Program-made: the position numbers and the translations under genes
Part shown: piece after piece, positions 1 through 7,510 of the stretch
How the letters are laid out: each line of letters starts with the position of its first letter
How positions within the stretch are numbered: position 1 is the stretch's first letter
Assembly (NCBI GenBank): GCA_016650315.1
Contig: JAENVZ010000210.1
Coordinates: forward strand, 1 to 13,493
Direction of reading: 5' to 3'
DNA length: 13,493 nucleotides
Origin: Alphaproteobacteria bacterium
GTDB taxonomy: Bacteria > Pseudomonadota > Alphaproteobacteria > Sphingomonadales > Sphingomonadaceae
Notes under the pieces: generated by a model
What the model saw: the letters and a program-made list of their open reading frames with translations, nothing else
Told to the model about the DNA's origin: nothing
Database searches by the model: none

Positions 1-2
1 AG

Positions 3-662
3 TTCGTCGGCTGCCTCGATGGCATGAGCGAGGCATGCCGCGCGCTCGACTTCCCGATCGTGTCGGGCAACGTGTCGCTTTATAACGAGAGCAAGGCAAC
101 CGGCGGCGGCAGTGCGATCCTGCCCACGCCCGCCATCGGCGCAATCGGCCTGCTTGCCGACTGGACCAAGACGGCAACTGTCGCGTTCAAGGCGTCGGGT
201 GAAGCGATCTTTGTCATCGGCCAGAGCAACGGCCATTTGGGCCAGTCAAGCTGGCTGCGCGTCATCCATGGCCGTGAAGACGGCCCGCCCCCGCCAGTCG
301 ATCTGGTCAGGGAACGCGACCACGCCGAATTCGTCCGCAATTTGATCGATCAGGGACTGGTGAGTGCGGTCCACGACATTTCCGATGGCGGCCTGCTCGT
401 CGCGGTCGCCGAAATGGCGCTGGCTGGCAATATCGGTGCAACGCTGGATGAAATCGGGGACCACTTCACCGCCTTTGGCGAGGATCAGGCCCGCTATGTC
501 GTCACCAGCCACAATGCCGAAGCTATTCAGGCCGCTGGCATCCCTATGACCCGCATCGGCACTACAGGCGGCGACACGCTGCAAATCCACGGCAAGCAGA
601 TCACCCTCACCGACCTCCGCACCGCGCATGAGGGTTTCTTCCCGGCATTGATGGACGCCTGA
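3..662 (+). CDS. purL: Phosphoribosylformylglycinamidine synthase subunit PurL, C-terminal part
   Basis: This is the last 219 codons of PurL; the gene begins before the window and the frame is open from base 3. PurL converts FGAR to FGAM with ATP and glutamine-derived ammonia, the fourth step of de novo purine synthesis, in complex with PurS and PurQ. The visible part starts in a segment reading GCLDGMSEAC, followed by a glycine-rich PIVSGNVSLYNES region, and later the signature VHDISDGGLLVAVAEMAL, which belongs to the AIR synthase-like C-terminal ATP-binding domain. The family is about 730-750 residues, so roughly 70 percent lies upstream. The stop TGA is at 660-662. It converges with the TonB-like gene at 722-1450, with about 60 bp between the stops and no convincing terminator hairpin. 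Recognition is from family motifs, and the call is firm. Confidence 0.95.
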   Translation, partial: FVGCLDGMSEACRALDFPIVSGNVSLYNESKATGGGSAILPTPAIGAIGLLADWTKTATVAFKASGEAIFVIGQSNGHLGQSSWLRVIHGREDGPPPPVDLVRERDHAEFVRNLIDQGLVSAVHDISDGGLLVAVAEMALAGNIGATLDEIGDHFTAFGEDQARYVVTSHNAEAIQAAGIPMTRIGTTGGDTLQIHGKQITLTDLRTAHEGFFPALMDA

Positions 663-699
663 CACGAAATTCAGATGAAATGCCCGTCCATCAGACGCG

Positions 700-735
700 C
701 CTGTTACTTCGCCTCTGCCTGTTACTTCGCCTCTG
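700..735. repeat. Perfect 18-bp tandem duplication covering a stop codon
   Basis: The 18-bp unit CCTGTTACTTCGCCTCTG occurs twice back to back, at 700-717 and 718-735. The right copy contains the end of the leftward TonB-like gene (last codons Glu-Ala-Lys and the TAA at 722-724). The left copy therefore supplies a second in-frame Glu-Ala-Lys-stop just after the first stop. This looks like a recent slippage duplication with no effect on the protein. It is directly visible; the origin is inference. Confidence 0.9.
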
Positions 736-1450
736 ACTCTGTGTAATCAATACGGATCCGCACCCAGGCGCCGATGACCTTCCGACCGCCAATCCGGGGT
801 GGCAGGACAAGAAACTGCCACGCCGCCTCACGCACGGCCCGACCCAGGCCAGATCCGGGGGGTGATTCGCCCAGCGTGCGGCAATTATCGACATGAAAGC
901 GCTCCACCGTCTGGCACGCGATCAGCCCCCAGCCCGTTCGCGGGGTGTCTGCGGGCATATAATAGGCCAGTTCCGCATCGGTGGGCTTGCGATACCATTC
1001 GGCATCATACAGCCGCACGCCACCGGGTCCTTCGCCTGGCCCATAGGCGGAACTGCCAGCATTGCTGGCGTCAGCGCTCCCCTCGCCGCGGTGCGAAGAC
1101 AGTTTGGATATATCGGATGCGGCAAAATCCTGCTGGCTGAGGACCAAAATCGGCAACGAGGGCACGGGAGGTGCCGTTGGGGGCGTGGCCGCCGCCGGGG
1201 GCGCAGACGCCCGCGGAGGCGCCTTGTCCTTGTTGCGCCTGACCTTGGCAGCGGTTTGAGATTCGGGAAGCAGTTCGAACGTGACCGGCATGGGGTCCGA
1301 TTCCGGCAAACGCAGCGGTGACGGTGCCTGCCGCAACAGCATGATAACGATCAGGACATGAACGGCCAGTGCCAGCAAAAAGGCCATGGTGCGGCGGCGA
1401 CGGGACGTGTGGTACATATCCGGTCGAAACCGGTCATAAGCTGAATACAT
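722..1450 (-). CDS. TonB-like membrane-anchored protein (energy-transducer family)
   Basis: This 242-residue protein has a TonB-like plan. A short cytoplasmic N-terminus with four consecutive arginines (about 17-20) precedes a single transmembrane helix (about 22-39) carrying a histidine at about 31. Next is a Pro/Ala-rich periplasmic stretch (about 80-105), a Gly/Ser-rich part, and a C-terminal domain ending in GRKVIGAWVRIRIDYTES, which resembles the final strands of TonB C-terminal domains. TonB proteins transmit proton-motive force from ExbB/ExbD to outer-membrane receptors. No exbB or exbD is nearby, so energy transduction is not established; it may act in envelope assembly or be an orphan TonB. 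I chose ATG 1450 because AGGGGA lies a few bases upstream; a GTG at 1477 would add nine residues. The gene ends inside an 18-bp tandem duplication and converges with purL. Confidence 0.6.
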   Translation of the reverse strand: MYSAYDRFRPDMYHTSRRRRTMAFLLALAVHVLIVIMLLRQAPSPLRLPESDPMPVTFELLPESQTAAKVRRNKDKAPPRASAPPAAATPPTAPPVPSLPILVLSQQDFAASDISKLSSHRGEGSADASNAGSSAYGPGEGPGGVRLYDAEWYRKPTDAELAYYMPADTPRTGWGLIACQTVERFHVDNCRTLGESPPGSGLGRAVREAAWQFLVLPPRIGGRKVIGAWVRIRIDYTESEAK

Positions 1451-1531
1451 TGATCCCCTGTCCAGGCAGCGCAGCACACGCCGCGATCTAATCTTCTTGG
1501 ATGCGGGACATAGTGGAAATCTTCGACTCGT

Positions 1532-2296
1532 TCAAACCCGGCTTACCCGTACAAAGCCGACATGATAGGTCGCCCGCGCACCACCATCTTCAAACGCTCG
1601 AATCACCCGACGCAGCGCCGCAGCCGACAACGGCGTCCGCCCTTCCGCCGGAACGGTCGCGCCAATCGCTTTGAGATGGGTCAGGAATGCTCGGCCGCTG
1701 CCGAAATCCACAGCATAATCCTCGTCAAAGGCAGCTCCATCAGGATAAGCGCCAACCATTTCCCGTAAAGTCTCCAGCGAAGGATAATCCGGCGTCCCGG
1801 CGAAGAGGCCGCAGGCGGCGTGCGCCACCCGCCATTCCCCAAAACTGCGCTCCGCCATGGTCGAAAAGATCAGGCTCCCACCCGGCCGCAATAGCGCGAA
1901 CAGTCGCTCCAGCGCGCCTGCCAGATCATCAAACCATTGAAAAGCCATGCTGGAAACGATCAGATCGAACCACTGCCCCTCGAAACAGGGCCATTGCCCG
2001 TCCATTGTGAAAAACGTCCCCGAAAGACGCGGATCGCGCGAAGCCCTTTCCACCATTTCGGGCGCAAGGTCAGTCACCGCCAGATCGGCCTGTGGCCATT
2101 GCGCACGAATATGACGCGTCAGGAAACCCGTACCACAGCCGATTTCCAATAGGCGCAGACGATCGGGCAAGCGCCGCTGCGCCGCCAGCTTCGCAACGGT
2201 TTCAGCCACAATACGTTGTACGGCGGCGCTATCCTCATAGCCTTCCGCCGCGGCCCCAAAGGCCCGCCTGATCCTGTCCGTCCGCTTGTCCGCCAT
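1532..2296 (-). CDS. bioC: BioC-like SAM-dependent methyltransferase (malonyl-ACP O-methyltransferase)
   Basis: This 254-residue class I methyltransferase has SAM motif I as EIGCGTGFLT at about 51-60. It shares features with BioC: an N-terminal IRRAFGAAAEGYEDSAAVQ segment, the SSMAFQWFDDL motif in the middle, and a following LRPGGSLIFSTMAERSFGEW stretch. BioC methylates the malonyl carboxyl of malonyl-ACP so that fatty-acid synthase can build the pimeloyl chain of biotin. No other biotin gene is in the window, so the assignment rests on sequence resemblance; another small-molecule methyltransferase remains possible. I prefer ATG 2296 because GGAAG stands five bases upstream; ATG 2308 would add four residues but has no clear ribosome site. 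It is divergent from bfd, sharing an upstream region of about 125 bp. Confidence 0.68.
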   Translation of the reverse strand: MADKRTDRIRRAFGAAAEGYEDSAAVQRIVAETVAKLAAQRRLPDRLRLLEIGCGTGFLTRHIRAQWPQADLAVTDLAPEMVERASRDPRLSGTFFTMDGQWPCFEGQWFDLIVSSMAFQWFDDLAGALERLFALLRPGGSLIFSTMAERSFGEWRVAHAACGLFAGTPDYPSLETLREMVGAYPDGAAFDEDYAVDFGSGRAFLTHLKAIGATVPAEGRTPLSAAALRRVIRAFEDGGARATYHVGFVRVSRV

Positions 2297-2374
2297 CGCT
2301 GCTTCCATGGAACAGATCGCGCGGCTTTTCCAGACACGAGATGCGCGGTCAGTGCCTCAAGAGACTTTTTACTA

Positions 2375-2403
2375 TTGCGACCTATTATCATTATCGCTAT
2401 AAC
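2375..2403 (+). promoter_or_regulatory. Candidate iron-responsive promoter of bfd-bfr
   Basis: A -35-like TTGCGA (2375-2380) and a -10-like TATAAC (2398-2403) are separated by exactly 17 bp. The spacer contains ATTATCATTATC (2384-2395), which equals the last 12 bases of a classical 19-bp Fur box; over the full 19-bp window (2377-2395) I count 14 matches. An iron regulator (Fur or an alphaproteobacterial relative such as Irr) bound here would cover the promoter. The predicted start lies near 2410, directly before the AGGAGG at 2411-2416. The sequence matches are visible; regulator identity and function are inferred. Confidence 0.5.
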
Positions 2404-2421
2404 CGAGTTCAGGAGGACGTG

Positions 2422-2592
2422 ATGGTTGTATGTGTCTGCAATGCGATTCGGGAAAAAGACCTGCGGAATGCCGTCCGTGAGGGCGCCCATGATCCGTGCA
2501 GCGCCTATGCCCGTTTCGGCCGCCGTCCTAAATGCGGCCAATGCGTGCCTTTCGCCAAGAGCATCATCGCTGCCGAACGTGCGACTGCATAG
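2422..2592 (+). CDS. bfd: Bacterioferritin-associated ferredoxin (Bfd)
   Basis: This 56-residue protein has four cysteines at positions 4, 6, 38 and 41, the ligand positions for the [2Fe-2S] cluster known for E. coli Bfd (CxC followed by CxxC). Bfd docks on bacterioferritin near its heme and delivers electrons that reduce and release stored iron. The start is ATG 2422, preceded by a near-perfect AGGAGG (2411-2416) at five bases; an upstream in-frame ATG at 2341 lies before the promoter and is unlikely. One further cysteine (C26) is present. The gene is followed after 98 bp by bfr on the same strand, the expected partner. The Fur-like promoter fits expression under low iron, although in this group regulation could also be by Irr. 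Confidence 0.93.
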   Translation: MVVCVCNAIREKDLRNAVREGAHDPCSAYARFGRRPKCGQCVPFAKSIIAAERATA

Positions 2593-2690
2593 TAGTATCT
2601 TTTTAAAAATGCCTGATTTCTGCGGTTTTCGACTTAACTTCCTATAAAATGCGCCTATACTGCCTGCTTGCATAACAGTGGAGCAGACCC

Positions 2691-3170
2691 ATGAAGGGCG
2701 ACGAAAAAGTCATCGAATATCTGAACACCGCGCTCAAAAATGAACTGACGGCGATCAACCAGTATTTTCTGCACTACAAGATGCTCGAAAACTGGGGTGT
2801 GAAGAAACTCGCCAAGTTCGAATATGATGAATCCATCGACGAGATGAAGCATGCGGATTCGCTGGCCGAACGGATTTTGTTCCTGGATGGATTACCCAAT
2901 TTTCAACTTCTTGGCCGTTTGAAAATTGGTGAAACTGTCGAGGAAATATTGAAGGCCGATCTGGAACTTGAGCAGGAGGCCCTCCCCCTGCTCCGCGACG
3001 CCATCGCCTATTGCGAGAGCATCCGCGACTTTGTCAGCCGGGATTTGTTCGCCCATATCCTAGAAAATGAGGAAGCGCATGTCGATACACTGGAAACGCA
3101 ATTCGCCATGATCGAGCGCATGGGTATTGAAAATTACATTCAGCTCAATTCAAAGGCGGAAGAAGGCTGA
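2691..3170 (+). CDS. bfr: Bacterioferritin (Bfr)
   Basis: Bacterioferritin of 159 residues, the usual length. Bfr forms a 24-subunit hollow shell in the cytoplasm that oxidises Fe(II) and stores it as a ferric mineral. The classical residues are present in the family numbering: ferroxidase ligands E18, E51, H54, E94, E127 and H130, and the heme-binding M52 (in EMKHAD), so this is a heme-binding, catalytically competent subunit. The start ATG 2691 opens the typical MKGDEKVIEYLN and has GGAG at 2680-2683. It lies 98 bp after bfd; an A/T-rich gap with TATACT at 2656-2661 could hold a separate weak promoter, so co-transcription is not certain. A candidate terminator follows at 3204-3230. Confidence 0.96.
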   Translation: MKGDEKVIEYLNTALKNELTAINQYFLHYKMLENWGVKKLAKFEYDESIDEMKHADSLAERILFLDGLPNFQLLGRLKIGETVEEILKADLELEQEALPLLRDAIAYCESIRDFVSRDLFAHILENEEAHVDTLETQFAMIERMGIENYIQLNSKAEEG

Positions 3171-3203
3171 GGAGCCAGCTTCACTGGTGCATTGATGTGA
3201 CTG

Positions 3204-3230
3204 ACAGGATCGGCTTTCAGCCCTGTTTCT
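3204..3230 (+). terminator. Candidate intrinsic terminator after bfr
   Basis: ACAG (3204-3207) and GGCT (3212-3215) pair with AGCC (3219-3222) and CTGT (3223-3226) around a TTC loop. A four-base bulge (GATC) lies on the left side, and TTCTT follows. The imperfect stem makes it only a moderate terminator. It sits in the 59-bp gap between the convergent bfr and Hpt genes, touching the Hpt stop codon. Confidence 0.4.
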
Positions 3231-3676
3231 TAAAGCCGTCCGAATCCCTGCATGACCGGATCGCCAGCTTTACGACCAAATGTGGGACGACGGTTGGCCA
3301 GCGGATTGGCTTCAGTTTCCAAAAGCTTCAAGGTTTCGTCAAATGTTGGGCGCAACGCTACCACCTGTTCAATCAATTCTTCAGGCGATTCATGATATTC
3401 GACACAACGACGGGCGACTGTTTCGATTTCTTCAGCGATCAGCGACAGGCGTTCCGCACCAAACTGCCGCGATTCGCCCTTCAGGGTATGAGCAGGTAGG
3501 ACAAGCGCCGCAGCATTGCGCGACCGCATCGCCTCTTCAATGGCGGTGACGGATTTTACGCCATCTTCCCGGAAATATCCCAGAATTCGGACAAATCCCG
3601 CACCCAATTCCCGGCGGGTCTGAGCGAAATCGGTCCAGTTCACATGCGCGCTTTCCAGGTGGGCCACCGGCCTCAC
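3230..3676 (-). CDS. Histidine phosphotransfer (Hpt) domain protein
   Basis: This 148-residue, mostly helical protein contains the Hpt signature AHTLKGESRQFGAERL, with the phospho-accepting histidine at position 63. Hpt proteins shuttle phosphoryl groups between hybrid histidine kinases and response regulators in phosphorelays. After the helical bundle there is a C-terminal tail of about 30 residues rich in Arg, Gly and Pro with no recognisable domain. No kinase or response regulator is adjacent, so its partners are unknown. The start is GTG 3676, supported by GGAG five bases upstream. It converges with bfr and is separated from the tusA-like gene (same strand, upstream) by 86 bp, long enough for its own promoter. 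Confidence 0.82.
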   Translation of the reverse strand: MRPVAHLESAHVNWTDFAQTRRELGAGFVRILGYFREDGVKSVTAIEEAMRSRNAAALVLPAHTLKGESRQFGAERLSLIAEEIETVARRCVEYHESPEELIEQVVALRPTFDETLKLLETEANPLANRRPTFGRKAGDPVMQGFGRL

Positions 3677-3762
3677 TCCTTCTCCAAATCTACGGTCCCC
3701 ACATCGTCACTTCTACAGGAAAAAGGGTAAACAGAGTGTATATGCGGGCATCAGAGGCCAAC

Positions 3763-3966
3763 CTATTTGCAGATGTGAAAGGCTTGCCCCTCGTTGGTCA
3801 GTTCTTCGACCAGACGCCAGCCATTTTCCCGCGCCAGGCTGCGCAATTCGCCCGGAGCGGCGGGATCGTCGGCGAAAATCATGATCTCAGTATGTTCACG
3901 CAACATCCGCGCGGCACGCAAGGCCGGCCACGGACACCGCATCCCACGCGCATCGACCCGCAGCAT
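3763..3966 (-). CDS. TusA/SirA-family sulfur carrier protein
   Basis: This 67-residue protein contains the family's hallmark CPWP motif, with the sulfur-carrying cysteine at about 11 (VDARGMRCPWPALRAARML). TusA proteins accept persulfide sulfur from cysteine desulfurase and pass it on, for example to tRNA 2-thiouridine synthesis or molybdenum cofactor enzymes. The preferred start is ATG 3966, one base after the der stop, with a GGAAA ribosome site formed by the last codons of der; a TTG at 3978 overlapping der would add four residues. This tight junction implies translational coupling to der. Which TusA-family role it plays cannot be told from sequence alone. Confidence 0.8.
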   Translation of the reverse strand: MLRVDARGMRCPWPALRAARMLREHTEIMIFADDPAAPGELRSLARENGWRLVEELTNEGQAFHICK

Positions 3967-3967
3967 A

Positions 3968-5347
3968 TTATTTTCCAAAAGGATTTTTGGGCGCGCGCAA
4001 CGTCAGCCGCACCGGCACCGCGCCAAAGCCCAGCTCCTTCCTGATGCCATTCACCAGATAACGGCGATAGCTTTCGGGAAGCTGGTCCACACGTGTGCCG
4101 AACAATATAAAACCGGGCGGACGGGTCTTGGCCTGTGTCAGGTAACGCAACTTGATCCGCTTGCCGCCGGGAGCGGGCGGCGGATTGGCTTCCAGCGCCT
4201 TTTCAAACCAGCGGTTGAGCGTTCCGGTCGAAACGCGCTTTGACCAGGCCGCACGCGTTTCAAATGCCGCGCCCAGCAGATCGTCGATTCCCTTGCCCGT
4301 CGCGCCCGATATGGTCAACAGCGGCACGCCGCGTGCCTGCGCCAATCCTTCGTCCAATGCCTTGCGCACGCCCTGATAAAGGCTGCTGCCGTTTTCGGCG
4401 ACGTCCCACTTGTTGAGCGCAATGACAAGCGCCCGCCCCTCTTCCAATATCCGGGAGGCGATTTTCAAATCCTGAACTTCCAGCCCTCGTGTCGCATCCA
4501 GCAGCAACACGACCACCTCGGCAAAATCGACGGCGTGCAGCGCATCGGCGACGGACAGCTTTTCCAGCTTGTCCTGCACCCGCGCCCGCTTGCGCATACC
4601 CGCCGTGTCGATCAGGCGCACATCGCGCACTTTGCCTTCGGGATCTTCCGAACGATCGACCCACTGCCAATCAATAGCGATGCTGTCGCGCGTAATGCCT
4701 GCTTCTGGTCCGGTAATGAGCCGGTCCTGACCCAATATCTTGTTGATCAGGGTTGATTTTCCGGCATTCGGTCGTCCGACAATGGCAAGCTTCAGCACCG
4801 CATCGGGCGATTCTTCATCTTCTCCACTGGTGTCGGCGTCGTCCGGTTCCTCCCGCTCCAAATGCGGCAGCATAGCCTGAAACAAATCCGCCATGCCCTG
4901 ACCATGTTCGGCGCTGATCGTTACCGGTTCGCCCAGACCCAAGGAATAGGCTTCCAATACGCCGGCATCGGATGCGCGACCTTCGACCTTGTTGGCGACC
5001 AGAAATACTGGCGTTTTGCTACTACGCAACCAGCGGGCGATTTCTTCATCCAGCGGCGTAATCCCGGCACGCGCGTCGATCAGGAATAACGCGACATCCG
5101 CAGACGCGACCGCAGCCTCTGTCTGCGCCCGCATCCGCCCGGGCAGGGTCTGGGGATCCTCATCCTCATAACCCGCCGTGTCGATGACCCGGAAATCGAG
5201 GCCCAGCAGGTGGGCATCGCCCTCCCGCCGGTCGCGCGTGACACCGGGCCGGTCATCGACCAGCGCCAGTTTCTTGCCAACAAGGCGGTTGAACAAAGTG
5301 GACTTGCCGACATTGGGCCGCCCGATAATCGCTAATACGGGCAGCAT
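3968..5347 (-). CDS. der: Ribosome biogenesis GTPase Der (EngA)
   Basis: Der is a 459-residue protein with two GTPase domains in tandem, unique to this family, plus a C-terminal KH-like domain. Domain 1 has GRPNVGKS (9-16), DTAG (56-59) and NKVE (119-122). Domain 2 has GRPNAGKS (191-198), DTAG (247-250) and NKWD (312-315). An acidic linker (about 167-182) separates them. Der helps mature the 50S ribosomal subunit and is essential in many bacteria. The start ATG 5347 has purine-rich AGG elements upstream. It follows bamB after 43 bp and runs directly into the TusA-like gene. The order yfgM-bamB-der matches E. coli. All motifs look intact. Confidence 0.97.
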   Translation of the reverse strand: MLPVLAIIGRPNVGKSTLFNRLVGKKLALVDDRPGVTRDRREGDAHLLGLDFRVIDTAGYEDEDPQTLPGRMRAQTEAAVASADVALFLIDARAGITPLDEEIARWLRSSKTPVFLVANKVEGRASDAGVLEAYSLGLGEPVTISAEHGQGMADLFQAMLPHLEREEPDDADTSGEDEESPDAVLKLAIVGRPNAGKSTLINKILGQDRLITGPEAGITRDSIAIDWQWVDRSEDPEGKVRDVRLIDTAGMRKRARVQDKLEKLSVADALHAVDFAEVVVLLLDATRGLEVQDLKIASRILEEGRALVIALNKWDVAENGSSLYQGVRKALDEGLAQARGVPLLTISGATGKGIDDLLGAAFETRAAWSKRVSTGTLNRWFEKALEANPPPAPGGKRIKLRYLTQAKTRPPGFILFGTRVDQLPESYRRYLVNGIRKELGFGAVPVRLTLRAPKNPFGK

Positions 5348-5390
5348 ATTGGCCTGCCTACCTCCTGATGATCCGATTGCTGCTCATCGT

Positions 5391-6719
5391 TCAACGATAG
5401 GCCGTCAAACGGCCTTCATCGTCAAGGATGTAGAGCATGTTGCCCGCCACCACCGGAGAAAGCGACATGCCGGAATTCAACTCCTGTGTCGCCTGCACCG
5501 ATCCGTCGGCGGGGTTCACATAGTCGAGATCACCTTCCGAAGATACAAGGATAAGACGCCCGCCTGCAAGAACTGGTCCCGTCCAGCTAACCGGCTTTTC
5601 CTTTTTCTTTGCGTTGCCATAGCGTTTCAGTTGGCTGATCCAGCGAATCCGCCCCGTTGCGCGCGCCACGCATAACAATTTGGCTTCATCGGTCACCACG
5701 AACAGCCATTCGCCCGCCACCCATGGCGTAGAGATGCCTGCCGCATTGAGTTCCCAAAGCCGCTGGCCGGTCACCAGTTCATAGGACGCCATGCGACCGC
5801 CCTGACCCACGGCATAGACCCGGCCCCGGTCGATGACCGGATCGGCATCGATGTCGGCAAGCGATGCCACAGTGGTCGAAATGCTGGTACGTGACAAAGC
5901 ATCACCCCAAAGAATCCGTCCGTTTTCATAACGGTAGGCGGTCAGTTCGCCCGAACTATATCCGGCGATCACCGTCCCCTGTCCCGCTGCCGGGGCCGCA
6001 ACGCCGAAAACGCCGGTAATTTCCAGTGTGCCTGCTTCGGTCCAGACGAGATCGCCGTTAGTCGCGCTCAGCGCGAAAATCTGATTATCCTGCGACATCA
6101 CATAGACATGGCCGTTGGATAAGGTCGGCGATCCACGCAAAGGGCCACCGGGCCGCTTTTTCCAGATGATACTGCCGTCGCTGACATTGAGTGCGGCGAC
6201 ATCGCCAACACCGGTTGTCGCATAAAGGCGATCGCCCTCCGCGCTGACACCACCACCAAAAAGCGCACTGCTATTGCCGCCCGATCCCAGACTGGCCGAC
6301 CAGATGGCTGCACCTGTCGCAGCATCAAAGGCATGGACCCGCGCATCGGTGTCAATTGCATAGACCCGTCCGCCGCTTACCACCGGCGCAGACGCCAGAC
6401 GCGCCGAATTGCTGCCGCCCTTGATATTGGCCGACCAAACTTTCTGCGGCGAACCACCAAGCGCCAGATGCCCCATGGACTTGGCGGCATTACCACCGGG
6501 CTGGGCCCAGTCTGCATTGACCTCTGAATTGGGCAGGACGACCTGAACATCGGCGATGGACGGATCAACCTCTACGCCGGATTCCGACGTGAGAATGGAA
6601 ATGCGCTCTCCCACAACGGGGGTTTTGGGACCGCCCTTGCCCTTGAAGACGCCACATCCTGAAAGGAGCGCTATTGCTGCAACGGCGGCTGTCACGCGCA
6701 TATGTTTATTCACCTTCAT
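5391..6719 (-). CDS. bamB: Outer membrane protein assembly lipoprotein BamB
   Basis: This 442-residue lipoprotein is built from repeated PQQ-like beta-propeller blades, with recurring motifs such as GRVYAIDTDARVHAFDAATG and GHVYVMSQDNQIFALSATNG. BamB is the propeller subunit of the BAM complex, which inserts beta-barrel proteins into the outer membrane. The N-terminus is a lipoprotein signal, VAAIALLSGC, with the lipidated cysteine at 22 when counted from ATG 6719. That start overlaps the end of yfgM by 14 bp. An internal ATG at 6701 would give a shorter 16-residue signal and cannot be excluded; the much longer upstream frame (to 6872) overlaps yfgM and is unlikely. The gene lies between yfgM and der as in E. 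coli. Confidence 0.94.
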   Translation of the reverse strand: MKVNKHMRVTAAVAAIALLSGCGVFKGKGGPKTPVVGERISILTSESGVEVDPSIADVQVVLPNSEVNADWAQPGGNAAKSMGHLALGGSPQKVWSANIKGGSNSARLASAPVVSGGRVYAIDTDARVHAFDAATGAAIWSASLGSGGNSSALFGGGVSAEGDRLYATTGVGDVAALNVSDGSIIWKKRPGGPLRGSPTLSNGHVYVMSQDNQIFALSATNGDLVWTEAGTLEITGVFGVAAPAAGQGTVIAGYSSGELTAYRYENGRILWGDALSRTSISTTVASLADIDADPVIDRGRVYAVGQGGRMASYELVTGQRLWELNAAGISTPWVAGEWLFVVTDEAKLLCVARATGRIRWISQLKRYGNAKKKEKPVSWTGPVLAGGRLILVSSEGDLDYVNPADGSVQATQELNSGMSLSPVVAGNMLYILDDEGRLTAYR

Positions 6720-7440
6720 TGTCCCCACTTCCGACCGGTGCACCGGCATTGTCGTTCCGGTCGGTCTTGACCGCATCCACTCCCAATAATCCCGCCATCT
6801 GAACAGAGCGTGTCCGGATTGTTTCCGGCACAGCGTCATCCTTTGAAATGGCGGCGAAAAGCGGACCCGCAAGTTCAGGCTTGCGCATTTTCATATAAGC
6901 GATCGCCACCATTTCACCAGCGCTGCCAAACCAGGGATTGCCCTCAATGGCCAGCGGCTTCAGCCGGTCCACGACCGCCTGGGGCTGCAAGCCGTCAAAT
7001 TCCAACGCCGTTTGCCGCACCAGCGCCAGGTCCCGATAGGGCTGAGCCAGCTTCTCATCTGCCGCAATCGCCTTATATTGCGCGATCGCGGCCTTATCAT
7101 TCCCATCTTCCAGCGCGAGCGCGGCTTTCATGAGCAACGCAGCGGCCCGGTATCCGGGCTGATCGGCAGCGGCAAGCGCATCAATCTGCTTGGCAGCCTC
7201 CCCCTTGTCGCCCGCCTCAACCGTGTCGAGCGCCTTTGCCAGTTCCTCGCCACGTTCACCCGACTTTTGCTCGGCCTGGTGGTTCCACCAGAGCCAACCG
7301 CCAAAGGCCGCAAGACCAAGCACGATGAGTGCAAGCAACCACCGGCCATAGCGCGTCCAGAACCCTGTGAGCTGATCATGGCGCAGCGCATCATCAACCT
7401 CACGCAGAAAGGCTTCATTGTCTTGAGGCGTTATGGCCAA
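6706..7440 (-). CDS. yfgM: YfgM-like TPR protein, inner-membrane anchored
   Basis: This 244-residue protein has a short cytoplasmic N-terminus, one transmembrane helix (about 33-52, ending GGWLWW) and an Ala-rich periplasmic domain of TPR-like helical pairs. E. coli YfgM has the same architecture, associates with the SecYEG translocon and the chaperone PpiD, and is encoded directly upstream of bamB and der, as here. The start is unusual: TTG at 7440, supported by GGAG seven bases upstream; no ATG or GTG suits better. The C-terminus is a polar tail (about 225-244) that overlaps the bamB start. It follows panB after 70 bp. The YfgM call rests on architecture and gene order more than on residue identity. 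Confidence 0.85.
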   Translation of the reverse strand: MAITPQDNEAFLREVDDALRHDQLTGFWTRYGRWLLALIVLGLAAFGGWLWWNHQAEQKSGERGEELAKALDTVEAGDKGEAAKQIDALAAADQPGYRAAALLMKAALALEDGNDKAAIAQYKAIAADEKLAQPYRDLALVRQTALEFDGLQPQAVVDRLKPLAIEGNPWFGSAGEMVAIAYMKMRKPELAGPLFAAISKDDAVPETIRTRSVQMAGLLGVDAVKTDRNDNAGAPVGSGDNEGE

Positions 7441-7510
7441 AATCGATCTCCGGTGGGAATTGCACTAATGGTTGGGCGCGGACCTTAGCGGCGGATGCAC
7501 GCAAGGAAAA

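Noticed and set aside
1150..1260. GC-rich repetitive-looking stretch as a possible repeat element
   Set aside because: It encodes the Pro/Ala-rich linker of the TonB-like protein, which explains the composition.
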